Assembly: GCF_000708885.1 (NCBI RefSeq)
Contig: NZ_JEOE01000006.1
Location: 62,001 to 126,000, forward strand
DNA length: 64,000 nucleotides
Direction of reading: 5' to 3'
From: Cellulomonas sp. HZM
GTDB lineage: Bacteria > Actinomycetota > Actinomycetes > Actinomycetales > Cellulomonadaceae
Notes under the pieces: generated by a model
Databases searched by the model: none
What the model was told of the DNA's origin: nothing
Seen by the model: only the letters and a program-made list of their open reading frames with translations
Part shown: positions 1 through 7,996 of the stretch, one piece after another
Numbering within the stretch: position 1 is the first letter of the stretch
How the letters are laid out: the number at the start of each line of letters is the position of its first letter
Position numbers and translations under genes: made by a program

Positions 1-3000
1 GTGACCTCCGCGGACCAGGCCGCGGGCAGCGCCTACGCGAACACCGCCACCGCGACCGGCAAGGCCCCGGACGGCTCGAGCGTGACGACCGATCCGTCCA
101 CCGCGACGGTCAACCTGAACGACGTCCCGTCGCTCTCGCTCGTCAAGTCCGCCTCGGTCCTGGCGGGACTCGCCGTCGGCAACCAGGTGTCGTACACGTT
201 CACCGTGACCAACACCGGGAACGTGACGCTCACCGGCCCGAAGGTCGTCGACGGCGGGACGACGTACACGTGCCCCGCGACGTCGCTCGTCGCGGGTGCC
301 TCGACGACCTGCACCGGCCCCGTGCGCACGGTCACCCAGGCCCAGGTCGACGCCGGGGTCGTCACCAACACCGCGACCGCGTCCGCCACGTTCGGCGGCT
401 CGACGTACACCGCCACCGACAGCGCGACGTCCACGACCGTCGCCCCGGCACCGGCCATCACGATGACGAAGACGGCGTCGCCGACGTCGGGCGCGACGCT
501 CGGCACCGTCGTGGCCTACTCGCTCACGGCGAAGAACACGGGCAACGTGACGCTCACCGGCGTGACCGCGATCGACGACGGCACCACCTACGCGTGCACA
601 CCGTCGACGCTCGCACCCGGTGCCTCGGCGACGTGCGCGGTCCCGTCGCACGCGGTCACCCAGGCCGAGGTCGACGCGGGCTCGTCCGTGAACACCGCGA
701 CCGCCACGGGCACGGCGCCCGGCTCGGCGGGTTCGGTCACGTCGACGCCGAGCACGGCGACGACGACGAGCACGCGCACGGCGGGCATCGCACTCGTCAA
801 GACGGCCACGAAGGGCGGCCAGCCCGCGGCCCCCGTCTCGCCTGGCGACGTCCTGACGTACGCGTTCTCGGTGACCAACACGGGCAACGTGACGCTCTCG
901 GCGCCCGTCGTCACCGACGCGGGCACCACGTACTCGAGCTGCACGCCGAGCACGCTCGCCCCGGGCGCCTCGGCCACCTGCGCCGGACCGACGCGCACCG
1001 TCACGGCGGACGACGTCGACGCGGGCCAGGTCGTGAACACCGCGACCGTGACCGCGACACCGCCGGCCGGGGTCGCAGCACCGACGGCCACCGCGACCGT
1101 CACGGTCACGACGGTCGCGGACGCCCCGTCGTTCAGCGTCACGAAGACGGCCGACGCCACCGTCGTGCACGTGGGCGACGTGATCCACTACGGCTTCACG
1201 GTGGCCAACGACGGCAACGTCCCCCTGCGCAACCCCACCGTGGTCGACCAGGGAACCACCTACGTGTGCGCACCGACCTCGCTCGCCGTCGCCCAGAGCG
1301 CGACGTGCCCCGGGCCCACGCACACCGTCACGCAGGCCGACGTCGACGCGGGCAAGGTCGACAACGTCGCGACCGGGCACGCGAACCGCACCAACGGCAC
1401 GCCCCTGGCGGGCGTGACCGCGTCGCTCAGCATCCCCGCGATCGCGGCGACCCCGTCGATCACGCTGACGAAGACCGCCTCCATGACCAGCGGCGCGAAG
1501 GTCGGTGACGTCCTCACGTACTCGCTGACCGTGAAGAACACGGGCAACGTGACCGTCACGTCGCCGACCGTCACCGACGCCGGCCAGACCTACGCCTGCA
1601 CGCCGACGTCCCTCGCCCCGCAGGCGTCCGCGACGTGCGCCGGCCCGTCGCACACGGTCACTCAGGGCGACGTCGACGCAGGCTCGTACGTCAACCGGGC
1701 GACCGCGAGCGCCGTGCCCGCGCGCGGCTCCGGACCGGTCAGCTCGGACGAGGCCGTCGCGACGACGACGACCGTCGCACCGGATCCCGCGCTCACGCTC
1801 GTCAAGCAGGCGACCGTCGGCGGCGCGCCGGCAGCGGGCGTCCACCTCGGGGACACCATCACGTACTCGTTCACCGTGACGAACGCCGGCAACGTGACCG
1901 TCACGGCGCCCACGGTCGCCGACGGCGTCACGACGTACTCCTGCCCCGCGACCACGCTGGCACCCGGCGCGAGCACGACGTGCGCCGGTCCCCAGCACGT
2001 CGTGACGCAGGGCGACCTCGACGCGGGATCCGTCGTGAACGTCGCGACGGCGTCCGGCACGTTCGGCGCGACGCCGGTGACGTCGCCGCAGGCGAAGGTG
2101 ACGACCACGACCGTCGCCGCGGCGCCCGCCCTGAAGCTCACGAAGTCGGCTTCCCCGGCCTCCGGGGCCACCGTGGGCTCGCTCGTGACCTACTCGTTCG
2201 TCGTGGAGAACACCGGGAACGTCACGCTCCTCGCCCCGACGGTCCGCGACGGGGCGTCGTCCTGGACCTGCCCGGTCACGGTCCTGGCCCCGGGCGACTC
2301 CGTGACGTGCGCGGGCCCCGTGCACACGGTCACGCAGGCCGAGTACGACGCCGGCCGCGTGGTCAACACGGCGACGGCCGACGCGACCTACGACGGCACC
2401 ACGTACCGCTCGCCCGAGGCGACCGCGACGACGACGACCACCGCCCCCGCTCCGGGGCTCGTGCTCACCAAGCACGCGTCGCCGTCGTCGAACCTCGCCG
2501 TCGGCCAGGTCGTCACGTACTCGTTCACGCTCGAGAACACCGGGGACGTGACCCTGCACGGGCTGTCGGTCACCGACCGCGGAACCACGTACACCGCATG
2601 CGACGACGCGACGCTCGCCCCGGGCGCGAGCACGGTGTGCGCCGGGCCCACGCACACCGTGACCCAGGCCGATGTCGACGCGGGAGACGTGCGCAACACC
2701 GCGTCCGCATCCGCGACCAGCCCCGCGGGCGCCCGCATCGACTCCGACGACTCGACAGCGACGGCCACGACCGTCGCCGCGGCACCCGGTCTCGCGCTGG
2801 TCAAGCACGCGTCGCCCTCGGCTGCCGTGGACGTCGACGACGAGATCGTCTACTCCTTCACCCTCACGAACACCGGCAACGTCACGCTCGACCACCTGGC
2901 GGTCCACGACGGTGGCACGTACGACGACTGCGACGACGACTCGCTCGCCCCGGGCGACTCCACCGACTGCCGCGGACCGAGCCACACCGTCACGCAGCAC

Positions 3001-5277
3001 GACGTCGACGCCGGGAACGTGTCGAACACCGCGAGCGCGACGGCCACCGACCCCGACGGCGACGACGTCGACGCGGGGCCGACGACCGTGGACGTCTCGA
3101 CGGTCCAGGCCGCGCCGGCGCTCACGCTCGTGAAGTCGGCAGCACCCAGCGCAGGGGTCGCCGTGGGTGACGACGTCGTCTACACGTTCACGCTCACCAA
3201 CAACGGCAACGTGACGCTGCACGACCCGTCGGTGCTCGACCACGGCACCACGTACGCGAGCTGCGACGACGCGACGCTCGCACCCGGTGACTCGACGACC
3301 TGTGCGGGCCCGACCCACCGGGTGACGCAGGCCGACGTCGACGCGGGGACCGTGTCGAACACCGCGGCGGCCGCCGCGCTCGCGCCCGACGGCTCGACCG
3401 TCGACTCCCCCGACGCGACGGTCGACGTCCTCACTGTCGCGGCCGCACCGGTGCTCGGGCTCGAGAAGTCGGTCGACCCGCGGTCAGGTGCCGCCGTCGA
3501 CGACGTGCTGACGTACTCGTTCGAGATCACGAACCTCGGCAACGTCACGATCCACGACCCCGTCGCGCTCGACGCCGGCACGACCTACGCGTGCCCCGTC
3601 ACGGCGCTCGCGCCCGGCGCGTCCACGACGTGCGACGGGCCCACGCACGTCGTGACACAGGCGGACGTGGACGCCGGCAAGGTCGTCAACACCGCGACGG
3701 CGCAGGGCACGGCACCACCCGCTCCGGGCAGCAGCACGCCCGGCGCGACGGTGACCTCCCCGTCGTCCACCGCCACCACGACGACGGACGTGCGCGCCGG
3801 GCTGGCCCTCGTGAAGACCGCCGCGCCCGAGCGGGACGTCGCCCTCGGCGACACCGTGACCTACACGTTCACGGTGACCAACACCGGGACGGTGACCGTC
3901 ACCGACCCGGTCGTGAGCGACGCCGGCACCGACTACGCGTGCGCCGTGACGAGCATCGCCCCGGGCCGATCGACGACGTGCACCGGTCCGAGCCACGTCG
4001 TGACCCAGGCCGACGTCGACGCGGGCAGCTTCACCAACACCGCGATCGCGTCCGGGACGACACCCGACGCGTCACCCGTGCAGTCGCCGAGCGTCAGCGC
4101 GGTCGTCACGACGCAGGGCGCGTCACCCGCGCTGACGCTCGTCAAGCACGTCTCGGCCAGCGCGGACCTCGCCGTCGGCGACGTCCTGAGCTATTGGTTC
4201 ACCGTGACGAACAGCGGCAACGTCACGATCGCGGTGCCGACCGTCGAGGACGGCGGCACGTCCTACGCGTGCGCCGACGCGTCGCTCGCACCCGGTGCCA
4301 CCACGACGTGCGCCGGACCGTCCCGCACGGTCACCCAGGCGGACGTCGACGCCGGCACGGTCACGAACACCGCGACGGCGAGCGGGAACCCGCCGCAGGG
4401 CGACCCCGTGCAGTCGTCGCCCTCGACCGTCACCTCCACCACGGTGCCGGCCGACGCGTCGCTCTCCCTCGTCAAGAAGGTCTCGGACACGACGGGAGCC
4501 GACGTCGGCGACGTCCTCACGTACACGTTCGTCGTGACCAACACGGGCAACGTCACGATCAGCGACCCGCACGTGATCGACGGCGCCACCTCGTACCCGT
4601 GCCCCGTCGCGACCCTCGCGCCGGGCGAGAGCACCACGTGCGACGGCCCTCGGCACACCGTGACGCAGGCCGACGTCGACGCGGGCTCGGTCCACAACAC
4701 CGCGACCGCGGCGGGCACCGACCCCCACGGCACGCCCGTGTCGTCCGACCCGTCCACCGCGACGTCGGGCACCGTCGACGCCGACCCGCAGCTGTCCCTC
4801 GTCAAGACCGTGTCGGCCACCGCGGGCATCAAGGTCGGGGACGTCCTCGTCTACACGTTCTCGGTGACCAACACCGGCAACGTGACCGTCGAGAACCCCG
4901 TGGTTCGCGACCGCGGCAAGGTCTACGCCTGCCCGGTCGACGAGCTCGCCCCGGGCGCCCAGGTGACGTGCGCCGGGCCTCGCTACACCGTCACCCAGGC
5001 CGATGCGCTCGCCGGCTCCGTCACGAACGTCGCGACCGCGGCGGGCACCGCGGGCGGCGAGGTCGTCTCCTCCGAGCAGGCGACCGCGTCGAGCACCGTC
5101 GGCTGCGCGGGCTGCGACCCGGCGCCGACGGACCCTGCTGACCCGAGCGACCCGTCGACCGGTCCCGGCGGCCTGGCGACCACGGGTTCCGACGTGCAGG
5201 ACGTCCTGGCCGTGGCGTTGCTGGCGGTCCTCGCCGGGCTCGCGCTCGCGGCAGCCCGACGGCGCGCCCGGAGCTGA
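1..5277 (+). CDS. Giant cell-wall repeat protein, 5' truncated by the window edge
   Basis: The reading frame is open from base 1 and the visible part is 1758 codons. The GTG at base 1 lies inside a repeat (it matches the 'VTQADVDAG' position of the other copies), so the true start is upstream of the window. From about residue 43 there are 15 complete repeats of roughly 105-120 residues resembling the DUF11/DUF7507 surface-repeat class. Each begins with a 'LVK' strand, has 'YTFTVTNTGNV', a Cys pair 12 residues apart, 'HTVTQADVDAG' and 'NTATA'. A Pro/Asp/Ser-rich spacer follows, then LATTG (residues 1725-1729), a hydrophobic helix and an Arg-rich tail. This is a cell-wall sorting signal of the LAXTG kind used by class E sortases in high-GC Gram-positives. 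It is probably an adhesin or stalk; the ligand is unknown. No sortase gene is nearby in the window. Confidence 0.85.
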   Translation: MTSADQAAGSAYANTATATGKAPDGSSVTTDPSTATVNLNDVPSLSLVKSASVLAGLAVGNQVSYTFTVTNTGNVTLTGPKVVDGGTTYTCPATSLVAGASTTCTGPVRTVTQAQVDAGVVTNTATASATFGGSTYTATDSATSTTVAPAPAITMTKTASPTSGATLGTVVAYSLTAKNTGNVTLTGVTAIDDGTTYACTPSTLAPGASATCAVPSHAVTQAEVDAGSSVNTATATGTAPGSAGSVTSTPSTATTTSTRTAGIALVKTATKGGQPAAPVSPGDVLTYAFSVTNTGNVTLSAPVVTDAGTTYSSCTPSTLAPGASATCAGPTRTVTADDVDAGQVVNTATVTATPPAGVAAPTATATVTVTTVADAPSFSVTKTADATVVHVGDVIHYGFTVANDGNVPLRNPTVVDQGTTYVCAPTSLAVAQSATCPGPTHTVTQADVDAGKVDNVATGHANRTNGTPLAGVTASLSIPAIAATPSITLTKTASMTSGAKVGDVLTYSLTVKNTGNVTVTSPTVTDAGQTYACTPTSLAPQASATCAGPSHTVTQGDVDAGSYVNRATASAVPARGSGPVSSDEAVATTTTVAPDPALTLVKQATVGGAPAAGVHLGDTITYSFTVTNAGNVTVTAPTVADGVTTYSCPATTLAPGASTTCAGPQHVVTQGDLDAGSVVNVATASGTFGATPVTSPQAKVTTTTVAAAPALKLTKSASPASGATVGSLVTYSFVVENTGNVTLLAPTVRDGASSWTCPVTVLAPGDSVTCAGPVHTVTQAEYDAGRVVNTATADATYDGTTYRSPEATATTTTTAPAPGLVLTKHASPSSNLAVGQVVTYSFTLENTGDVTLHGLSVTDRGTTYTACDDATLAPGASTVCAGPTHTVTQADVDAGDVRNTASASATSPAGARIDSDDSTATATTVAAAPGLALVKHASPSAAVDVDDEIVYSFTLTNTGNVTLDHLAVHDGGTYDDCDDDSLAPGDSTDCRGPSHTVTQHDVDAGNVSNTASATATDPDGDDVDAGPTTVDVSTVQAAPALTLVKSAAPSAGVAVGDDVVYTFTLTNNGNVTLHDPSVLDHGTTYASCDDATLAPGDSTTCAGPTHRVTQADVDAGTVSNTAAAAALAPDGSTVDSPDATVDVLTVAAAPVLGLEKSVDPRSGAAVDDVLTYSFEITNLGNVTIHDPVALDAGTTYACPVTALAPGASTTCDGPTHVVTQADVDAGKVVNTATAQGTAPPAPGSSTPGATVTSPSSTATTTTDVRAGLALVKTAAPERDVALGDTVTYTFTVTNTGTVTVTDPVVSDAGTDYACAVTSIAPGRSTTCTGPSHVVTQADVDAGSFTNTAIASGTTPDASPVQSPSVSAVVTTQGASPALTLVKHVSASADLAVGDVLSYWFTVTNSGNVTIAVPTVEDGGTSYACADASLAPGATTTCAGPSRTVTQADVDAGTVTNTATASGNPPQGDPVQSSPSTVTSTTVPADASLSLVKKVSDTTGADVGDVLTYTFVVTNTGNVTISDPHVIDGATSYPCPVATLAPGESTTCDGPRHTVTQADVDAGSVHNTATAAGTDPHGTPVSSDPSTATSGTVDADPQLSLVKTVSATAGIKVGDVLVYTFSVTNTGNVTVENPVVRDRGKVYACPVDELAPGAQVTCAGPRYTVTQADALAGSVTNVATAAGTAGGEVVSSEQATASSTVGCAGCDPAPTDPADPSDPSTGPGGLATTGSDVQDVLAVALLAVLAGLALAAARRRARS

Positions 5278-5292
5278 CCCCCGGACGACGAA

Positions 5293-5328
5293 GGGCGGCC
5301 CAGGCGAGCACTCCCGCCTGGGCCGCCC
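5293..5328. terminator. Strong bidirectional terminator hairpin
   Basis: A perfect 14-bp GC-rich stem (5293-5306 with 5315-5328) and an 8-base loop lie 16 bases after the stop of the repeat protein. The convergent DUF5302 gene ends at 5381. There is no T-tract, as is common in high-GC actinomycetes. Confidence 0.8.
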
Positions 5329-5380
5329 CCGGTCCGCGCCTGTCGCTGCCGGTCGCTGCCAGTCGCTGCCGGTGCGACCG

Positions 5381-5569
5381 TCAGGCCGAGCCGGACTTGC
5401 GCTGGAACCTGCGCTGCGCCGGCCCCGTGGTCTCCGAGCCGTGCACGGCACCCGTGTTGCGGCTCCCGTCCGCCGTGCGGTGGCTGGCGGCCTGCTTGCG
5501 CTCGAGCGCCTCGCGGAACTTCGCCTTCGCGTCGTCGCTCGCAGCAGCGGGCTTGTCGTCCTCGGCCAT
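5381..5569 (-). CDS. DUF5302 family small protein
   Basis: A 62-residue, highly charged soluble protein. It has the 'DAKAKFREALERKQA' helix near the N-terminus and the basic C-terminal 'RRFQRKSGSA' that characterise the actinobacterial DUF5302 family, whose function is unknown. The ATG at 5569 is preceded by AAGGAG with a 5-base spacer, so the longer upstream reading frame is not used. It is convergent with the repeat protein gene and lies downstream of nrdR on the same strand, but 99 bases separate them. Confidence 0.75.
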   Translation of the reverse strand: MAEDDKPAAASDDAKAKFREALERKQAASHRTADGSRNTGAVHGSETTGPAQRRFQRKSGSA

Positions 5570-5668
5570 CGTGGCTCCTTCCTCGGCCCGGCGGGGTCGC
5601 CGGGTCATCTCTCAGCGTGGCCGACCGACCGGCCACGCGCCACCGTTCGCGCGGTCGCGCACGGTCCG

Positions 5669-6220
5669 TCAGTCGACCTGCTCTGCGCCGTGCCCGCGGG
5701 CTGCGCCGGCCTCGGAGCCCGTGACGCCGACGTCGCCGACACCGGGCTCCCCGTGCTCGTCGTCGCGCTGCTCCTCGTGCTCCGCCCGCAGCACCGTGAT
5801 CGCGGCCTCGAAGTCCTCGAGCGACTCGAACGCCTGGTACACGCTCGCGAACCGCAGGTACGCGACCTCGTCGAGGTCGCGCAGCGGCCCGAGGATCGCC
5901 AGACCGATCTCGTAGGCGTCGATCTCGGCGGAGCCCGACGAGCGCAACGTCTCCTCGACCTTCTGGGCGAGCAGCGCGAGGTCGTCCTCGCTCACCGGAC
6001 GCCCCTGGCACGCCTTGCGGACGCCGCCGACGATCTTGTCGCGACTGAACGGCTCGGTGGCACCGGAACGCTTGACGACCGACAGGCTCGTCGTCTCGAC
6101 CGTCGTGAACCTGCGGTTGCACGACGGGCACTGACGGCGACGGCGGATCGACGCGCCGTCGTCCGACGTGCGCGAGTCGACGACTCGTGAGTCAGGATGA
6201 CGGCAGAAGGGACAGTGCAC
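5669..6220 (-). CDS. nrdR: Transcriptional repressor NrdR
   Basis: A 183-residue NrdR, the zinc and ATP-cone repressor of ribonucleotide reductase genes. The N-terminal zinc ribbon has Cys3, Cys6, Cys31 and Cys34 ('HCPFC' and 'QCPSC'). It is followed by the ATP-cone segment ('[16 protein letters not shown]' onward). The GTG start at 6220 places the family's invariant 'MHCPFC' beginning correctly and has an AGAGGA ribosome binding site; the longer frame upstream is rejected. The C-terminal tail beyond about residue 150 is acidic and lineage specific. lexA, LysM gene and nrdR lie in the same order as in Mycobacterium tuberculosis (Rv2720, Rv2719c, Rv2718c), which supports the call. Confidence 0.95.
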   Translation of the reverse strand: MHCPFCRHPDSRVVDSRTSDDGASIRRRRQCPSCNRRFTTVETTSLSVVKRSGATEPFSRDKIVGGVRKACQGRPVSEDDLALLAQKVEETLRSSGSAEIDAYEIGLAILGPLRDLDEVAYLRFASVYQAFESLEDFEAAITVLRAEHEEQRDDEHGEPGVGDVGVTGSEAGAARGHGAEQVD

Positions 6221-6376
6221 GGGCGTTCCTCTCGCATGGGCGGTCGGCGACCCGCACGCGCGCGTACGCCAGGCTCGCGTGCGCGACGCTAGGCCACGCG
6301 CGCGACCGGTCGCAACCGAGATCGAGAGCACCTCGGCGCCGTCGCGTGCGGTCGCACCAGGACATGAGACAGGAAC

Positions 6377-6527
6377 GGGGCGGCCGCCTTCAGGCGACCG
6401 CCCCGCCGGGACGCCCCCGTCCCGTGCGGTCCGACTCGCCTCGGACCGCCGTGGTACTGCGGGTGCAGGACGTCAGTGCCCCCTGGTCCCGCGCCTCCGG
6501 CAAGCCCCCCAGCTCACCGAATGAGGT
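6377..6527 (-). ncRNA. Candidate iron-regulated small RNA
   Basis: The 390-base gap between nrdR and the LysM gene has no convincing reading frame but holds three adjacent hairpins. 6426-6449 is a perfect 9-bp stem with a 6-base loop. 6407-6424 is a perfect 6-bp stem with a loop that is GGGGGC on the minus strand. 6377-6404 is a 12-bp stem with one mismatch and a TGAA loop on the minus strand, followed by GTTCCTGTC, and looks like a terminator. A minus-strand promoter overlapping an IdeR-type box sits just upstream. A transcript of about 150 nt is inferred. On the plus strand the loops are C-rich, so a 6C-like RNA on that strand is the alternative. Confidence 0.4.
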
Positions 6528-6540
6528 AAGGCTAACCTAC
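6522..6540. promoter_or_regulatory. IdeR/DtxR iron box
   Basis: TGAGGTAAGGCTAACCTAC matches 16 of 19 positions of the mycobacterial/corynebacterial iron-box consensus TTAGGTTAGGCTAACCTAA. It overlaps the -10 element of a predicted minus-strand promoter. Neither flanking gene (nrdR 300 bases away, and the 3' end of the LysM gene) is an obvious iron gene. Confidence 0.65.
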
Positions 6541-6562
6541 ACAGCGCGCGACCGTGGTGCAA
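6534..6562 (-). promoter_or_regulatory. Predicted minus-strand promoter under the iron box
   Basis: On the minus strand there is TTGCAC (6557-6562), a 17-base spacer and TAGGTT (6534-6539), a good sigma-70-type match. Transcription would begin near 6527 and run towards the hairpins at 6449-6377. The -10 lies inside the iron box, the usual geometry for repression by an iron-loaded DtxR-family protein. Confidence 0.45.
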
Positions 6563-6578
6563 GGCCGGCTCCACGCTC

Positions 6579-6603
6579 GGGATCCCTGCACGTGCACGAT
6601 CCC
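6579..6603 (-). terminator. Possible terminator of the LysM gene
   Basis: A 6-bp stem GGGATC/GATCCC closes a loop that itself contains the palindrome TGCACGTGCA, starting 8 bases after the LysM stop codon. It is weak and there is no T-run. Confidence 0.3.
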
Positions 6604-6610
6604 CCGCAGG

Positions 6611-7012
6611 TCAGCCCGCGGGGACCAGGATCGTCTGACCCGCCATCACGTCAGCGCTCGGGAGATGGTTGACGCGCACGAGCTCGCGCACCTCGGTCGA
6701 GACCGACTCCCCCGGTGCGACCGACGCGCTGGCGATGCCCCACAGCGTCTCGCCCTGCACCACGACGTGCTCGACGAGCCCGCCCGTGCCGGACGGCTGC
6801 TCGGCGAGCGCGCGCCCTCCGAGGAGTACCGTGACCGCGACCATCGCCAGCGCCATCACGAGCAGCAGCGCGCGCCCCCGGCCGGTCAGCGTCAGGCCGT
6901 GCAGCCCGGCGCCGCGCGTCGTGGCGACGTGCTGAACCGAGACCCGCCGCGCGTCGGCCACCCGGGCACCGGCACGGCCACTCACCTGGGGACCCATCGC
7001 GATCGCGCTCAT
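6611..7012 (-). CDS. LysM-domain membrane protein, SOS-linked (Rv2719c/ChiZ or YneA-like position)
   Basis: A 133-residue protein with a basic cytoplasmic N-terminus, one membrane segment around residues 43-65 ('[19 protein letters not shown]') and a C-terminal LysM domain ('[17 protein letters not shown]' to '[10 protein letters not shown]') that should bind peptidoglycan outside the cell. The ATG at 7012 is preceded by GAGGAGGG. It is divergent from lexA with three SOS-box-like sequences between them. In Bacillus (yneA), Corynebacterium (divS) and Mycobacterium (Rv2719c) the gene beside lexA is an SOS-induced cell-division inhibitor, so the same role is inferred. No hydrolase domain is visible. 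Confidence 0.75.
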   Translation of the reverse strand: MSAIAMGPQVSGRAGARVADARRVSVQHVATTRGAGLHGLTLTGRGRALLLVMALAMVAVTVLLGGRALAEQPSGTGGLVEHVVVQGETLWGIASASVAPGESVSTEVRELVRVNHLPSADVMAGQTILVPAG

Positions 7013-7040
7013 GTCGAACCCTCCTCGTCGGCGACGCCCA

Positions 7041-7071
7041 TCGAACGCTTGTGCGTAGAACGTCTGTACGA
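7041..7071. promoter_or_regulatory. Two abutting SOS (LexA) boxes before the LysM gene
   Basis: TCGAACGCTTGTGCGT (7041-7056) and TAGAACGTCTGTACGA (7056-7071) share one base. Each matches 10 of the 12 fixed positions of the actinobacterial SOS box TCGAAC-N4-GTTCGA. They lie 28-59 bases upstream of the LysM start. Confidence 0.6.
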
Positions 7072-7108
7072 TGTCTACCACCCCGGTGCGACACGTGTCG
7101 AGGTCTCG

Positions 7109-7124
7109 TCGAACAGATGTTTGA
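7109..7124. promoter_or_regulatory. SOS (LexA) box of lexA
   Basis: TCGAACAGATGTTTGA matches 11 of the 12 fixed positions of TCGAAC-N4-GTTCGA. It overlaps the predicted -35 of lexA, consistent with LexA autorepression. Confidence 0.85.
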
Positions 7125-7149
7125 GATCACCCGCTGTCGCCCCTAGGCT
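7121..7149 (+). promoter_or_regulatory. lexA promoter
   Basis: TTGAGA (7121-7126), 17-base spacer, TAGGCT (7144-7149). The -35 shares bases with the SOS box. The start codon at 7241 leaves a leader of about 85 bases. Confidence 0.6.
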
Positions 7150-7240
7150 GGCCCTGCAGGCGACAGCAGACCATCGACCACTGACACGGCGGACCGGGCC
7201 CACGTTCGGCCGGCGCGGTGGCCGGAGCGAAGGAGACGAC

Positions 7241-7993
7241 GTGAGCGACGAGAAGCCCGAGCTGGCCACGGTGCACGCCCTGCCCGACGCACCCGCGGGC
7301 CCCGACGGGCTCACCGCGCGGCAGCGGCTCGTGCTCGAGACGATCCGGTCGTCGGTCGAGACGCGCGGGTACCCGCCGAGCATGCGGGAGATCGGCGAGG
7401 CCGTGGGGCTCAACAGCCCGTCGAGCGTCAAGCACCAGCTCATGGCTCTCGAGCGCAAGGGCTACCTGCGCCGGGACCCGAACCGTCCGCGCGCGATCGA
7501 GGTCGTGCACCCCGACGACTCGCGCGGCGTCGGTCTGCGCCCGGGCTGGGTGCGCGAGGGCGCGCGCGACGGTGCACCGTTCGTCACGGACGACGAGCCC
7601 GAGCGCGACGGCGCACCGACACCGTCGTACGTCCCCGTGGTGGGACGCATCGCCGCGGGCGGCCCGATCCTCGCGGAGCAGGTCGTCGAGGACGTCTTCC
7701 CCCTGCCGCGCCAGCTGGTCGGCGACGGCGAGCTGTTCCTGCTCAAGGTCAGCGGCGACTCGATGATCGAGGCGGCGATCTGCGACGGCGACTGGGTCGT
7801 CGTGCGCCGTCAGCCCGTCGCAGAGAACGGCGAGATCGTCGCGGCCATGATCGACGGCGAGGCGACGGTCAAGACGCTGCGCCGGACCGACGGGCACGTG
7901 TGGCTGCTGCCGCAGAACTCGTCGTACGCGCCCATCCCGGGCGACGACGCGGTCGTGCTCGGCCGCGTCGTCAGCGTCCTGCGCAGCCTCTGA
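7241..7993 (+). CDS. lexA: LexA repressor, SOS regulator
   Basis: A 250-residue LexA. The winged HTH spans about residues 20-85 ('[20 protein letters not shown]'). After a 40-residue linker comes the autocleavage site Ala139-Gly140 in '[11 protein letters not shown]', then the catalytic Ser174 ('SGDSMIE') and Lys211 ('ATVKTL'). The GTG start at 7241 has GAAGGAG in front, and the long open frame upstream is rejected. RecA-stimulated self-cleavage relieves repression of its own gene, the divergent LysM gene and recA, all of which show boxes here. It is convergent with ldh, with only 3 bases between the stops. Confidence 0.97.
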   Translation: MSDEKPELATVHALPDAPAGPDGLTARQRLVLETIRSSVETRGYPPSMREIGEAVGLNSPSSVKHQLMALERKGYLRRDPNRPRAIEVVHPDDSRGVGLRPGWVREGARDGAPFVTDDEPERDGAPTPSYVPVVGRIAAGGPILAEQVVEDVFPLPRQLVGDGELFLLKVSGDSMIEAAICDGDWVVVRRQPVAENGEIVAAMIDGEATVKTLRRTDGHVWLLPQNSSYAPIPGDDAVVLGRVVSVLRSL

Positions 7994-7996
7994 CGG

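Noticed and set aside
1-3. GTG at base 1 as a start codon
   Set aside because: It lies in the middle of a repeat unit that matches the other copies; the gene continues upstream of the window.
3484-5451. Long Arg/Gly/Ala-rich open frames on the minus strand opposite the repeat protein
   Set aside because: Shadow frames caused by very high GC; no family motif, no ribosome binding site, and composition typical of antisense frames. The same applies to the many other long frames opposite real genes in the window.
6377-6540. 6C RNA on the plus strand
   Set aside because: The plus strand does show C-rich loops, but I cannot place the two-hairpin 6C consensus or a plus-strand terminator, and the clear promoter reads the other way. 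Kept only as an alternative.
6554-7240. Upstream extension of lexA
   Set aside because: The extension lies opposite the LysM gene and crosses the lexA promoter and SOS box; LexA homology starts just after the GTG at 7241, which has a good ribosome binding site.
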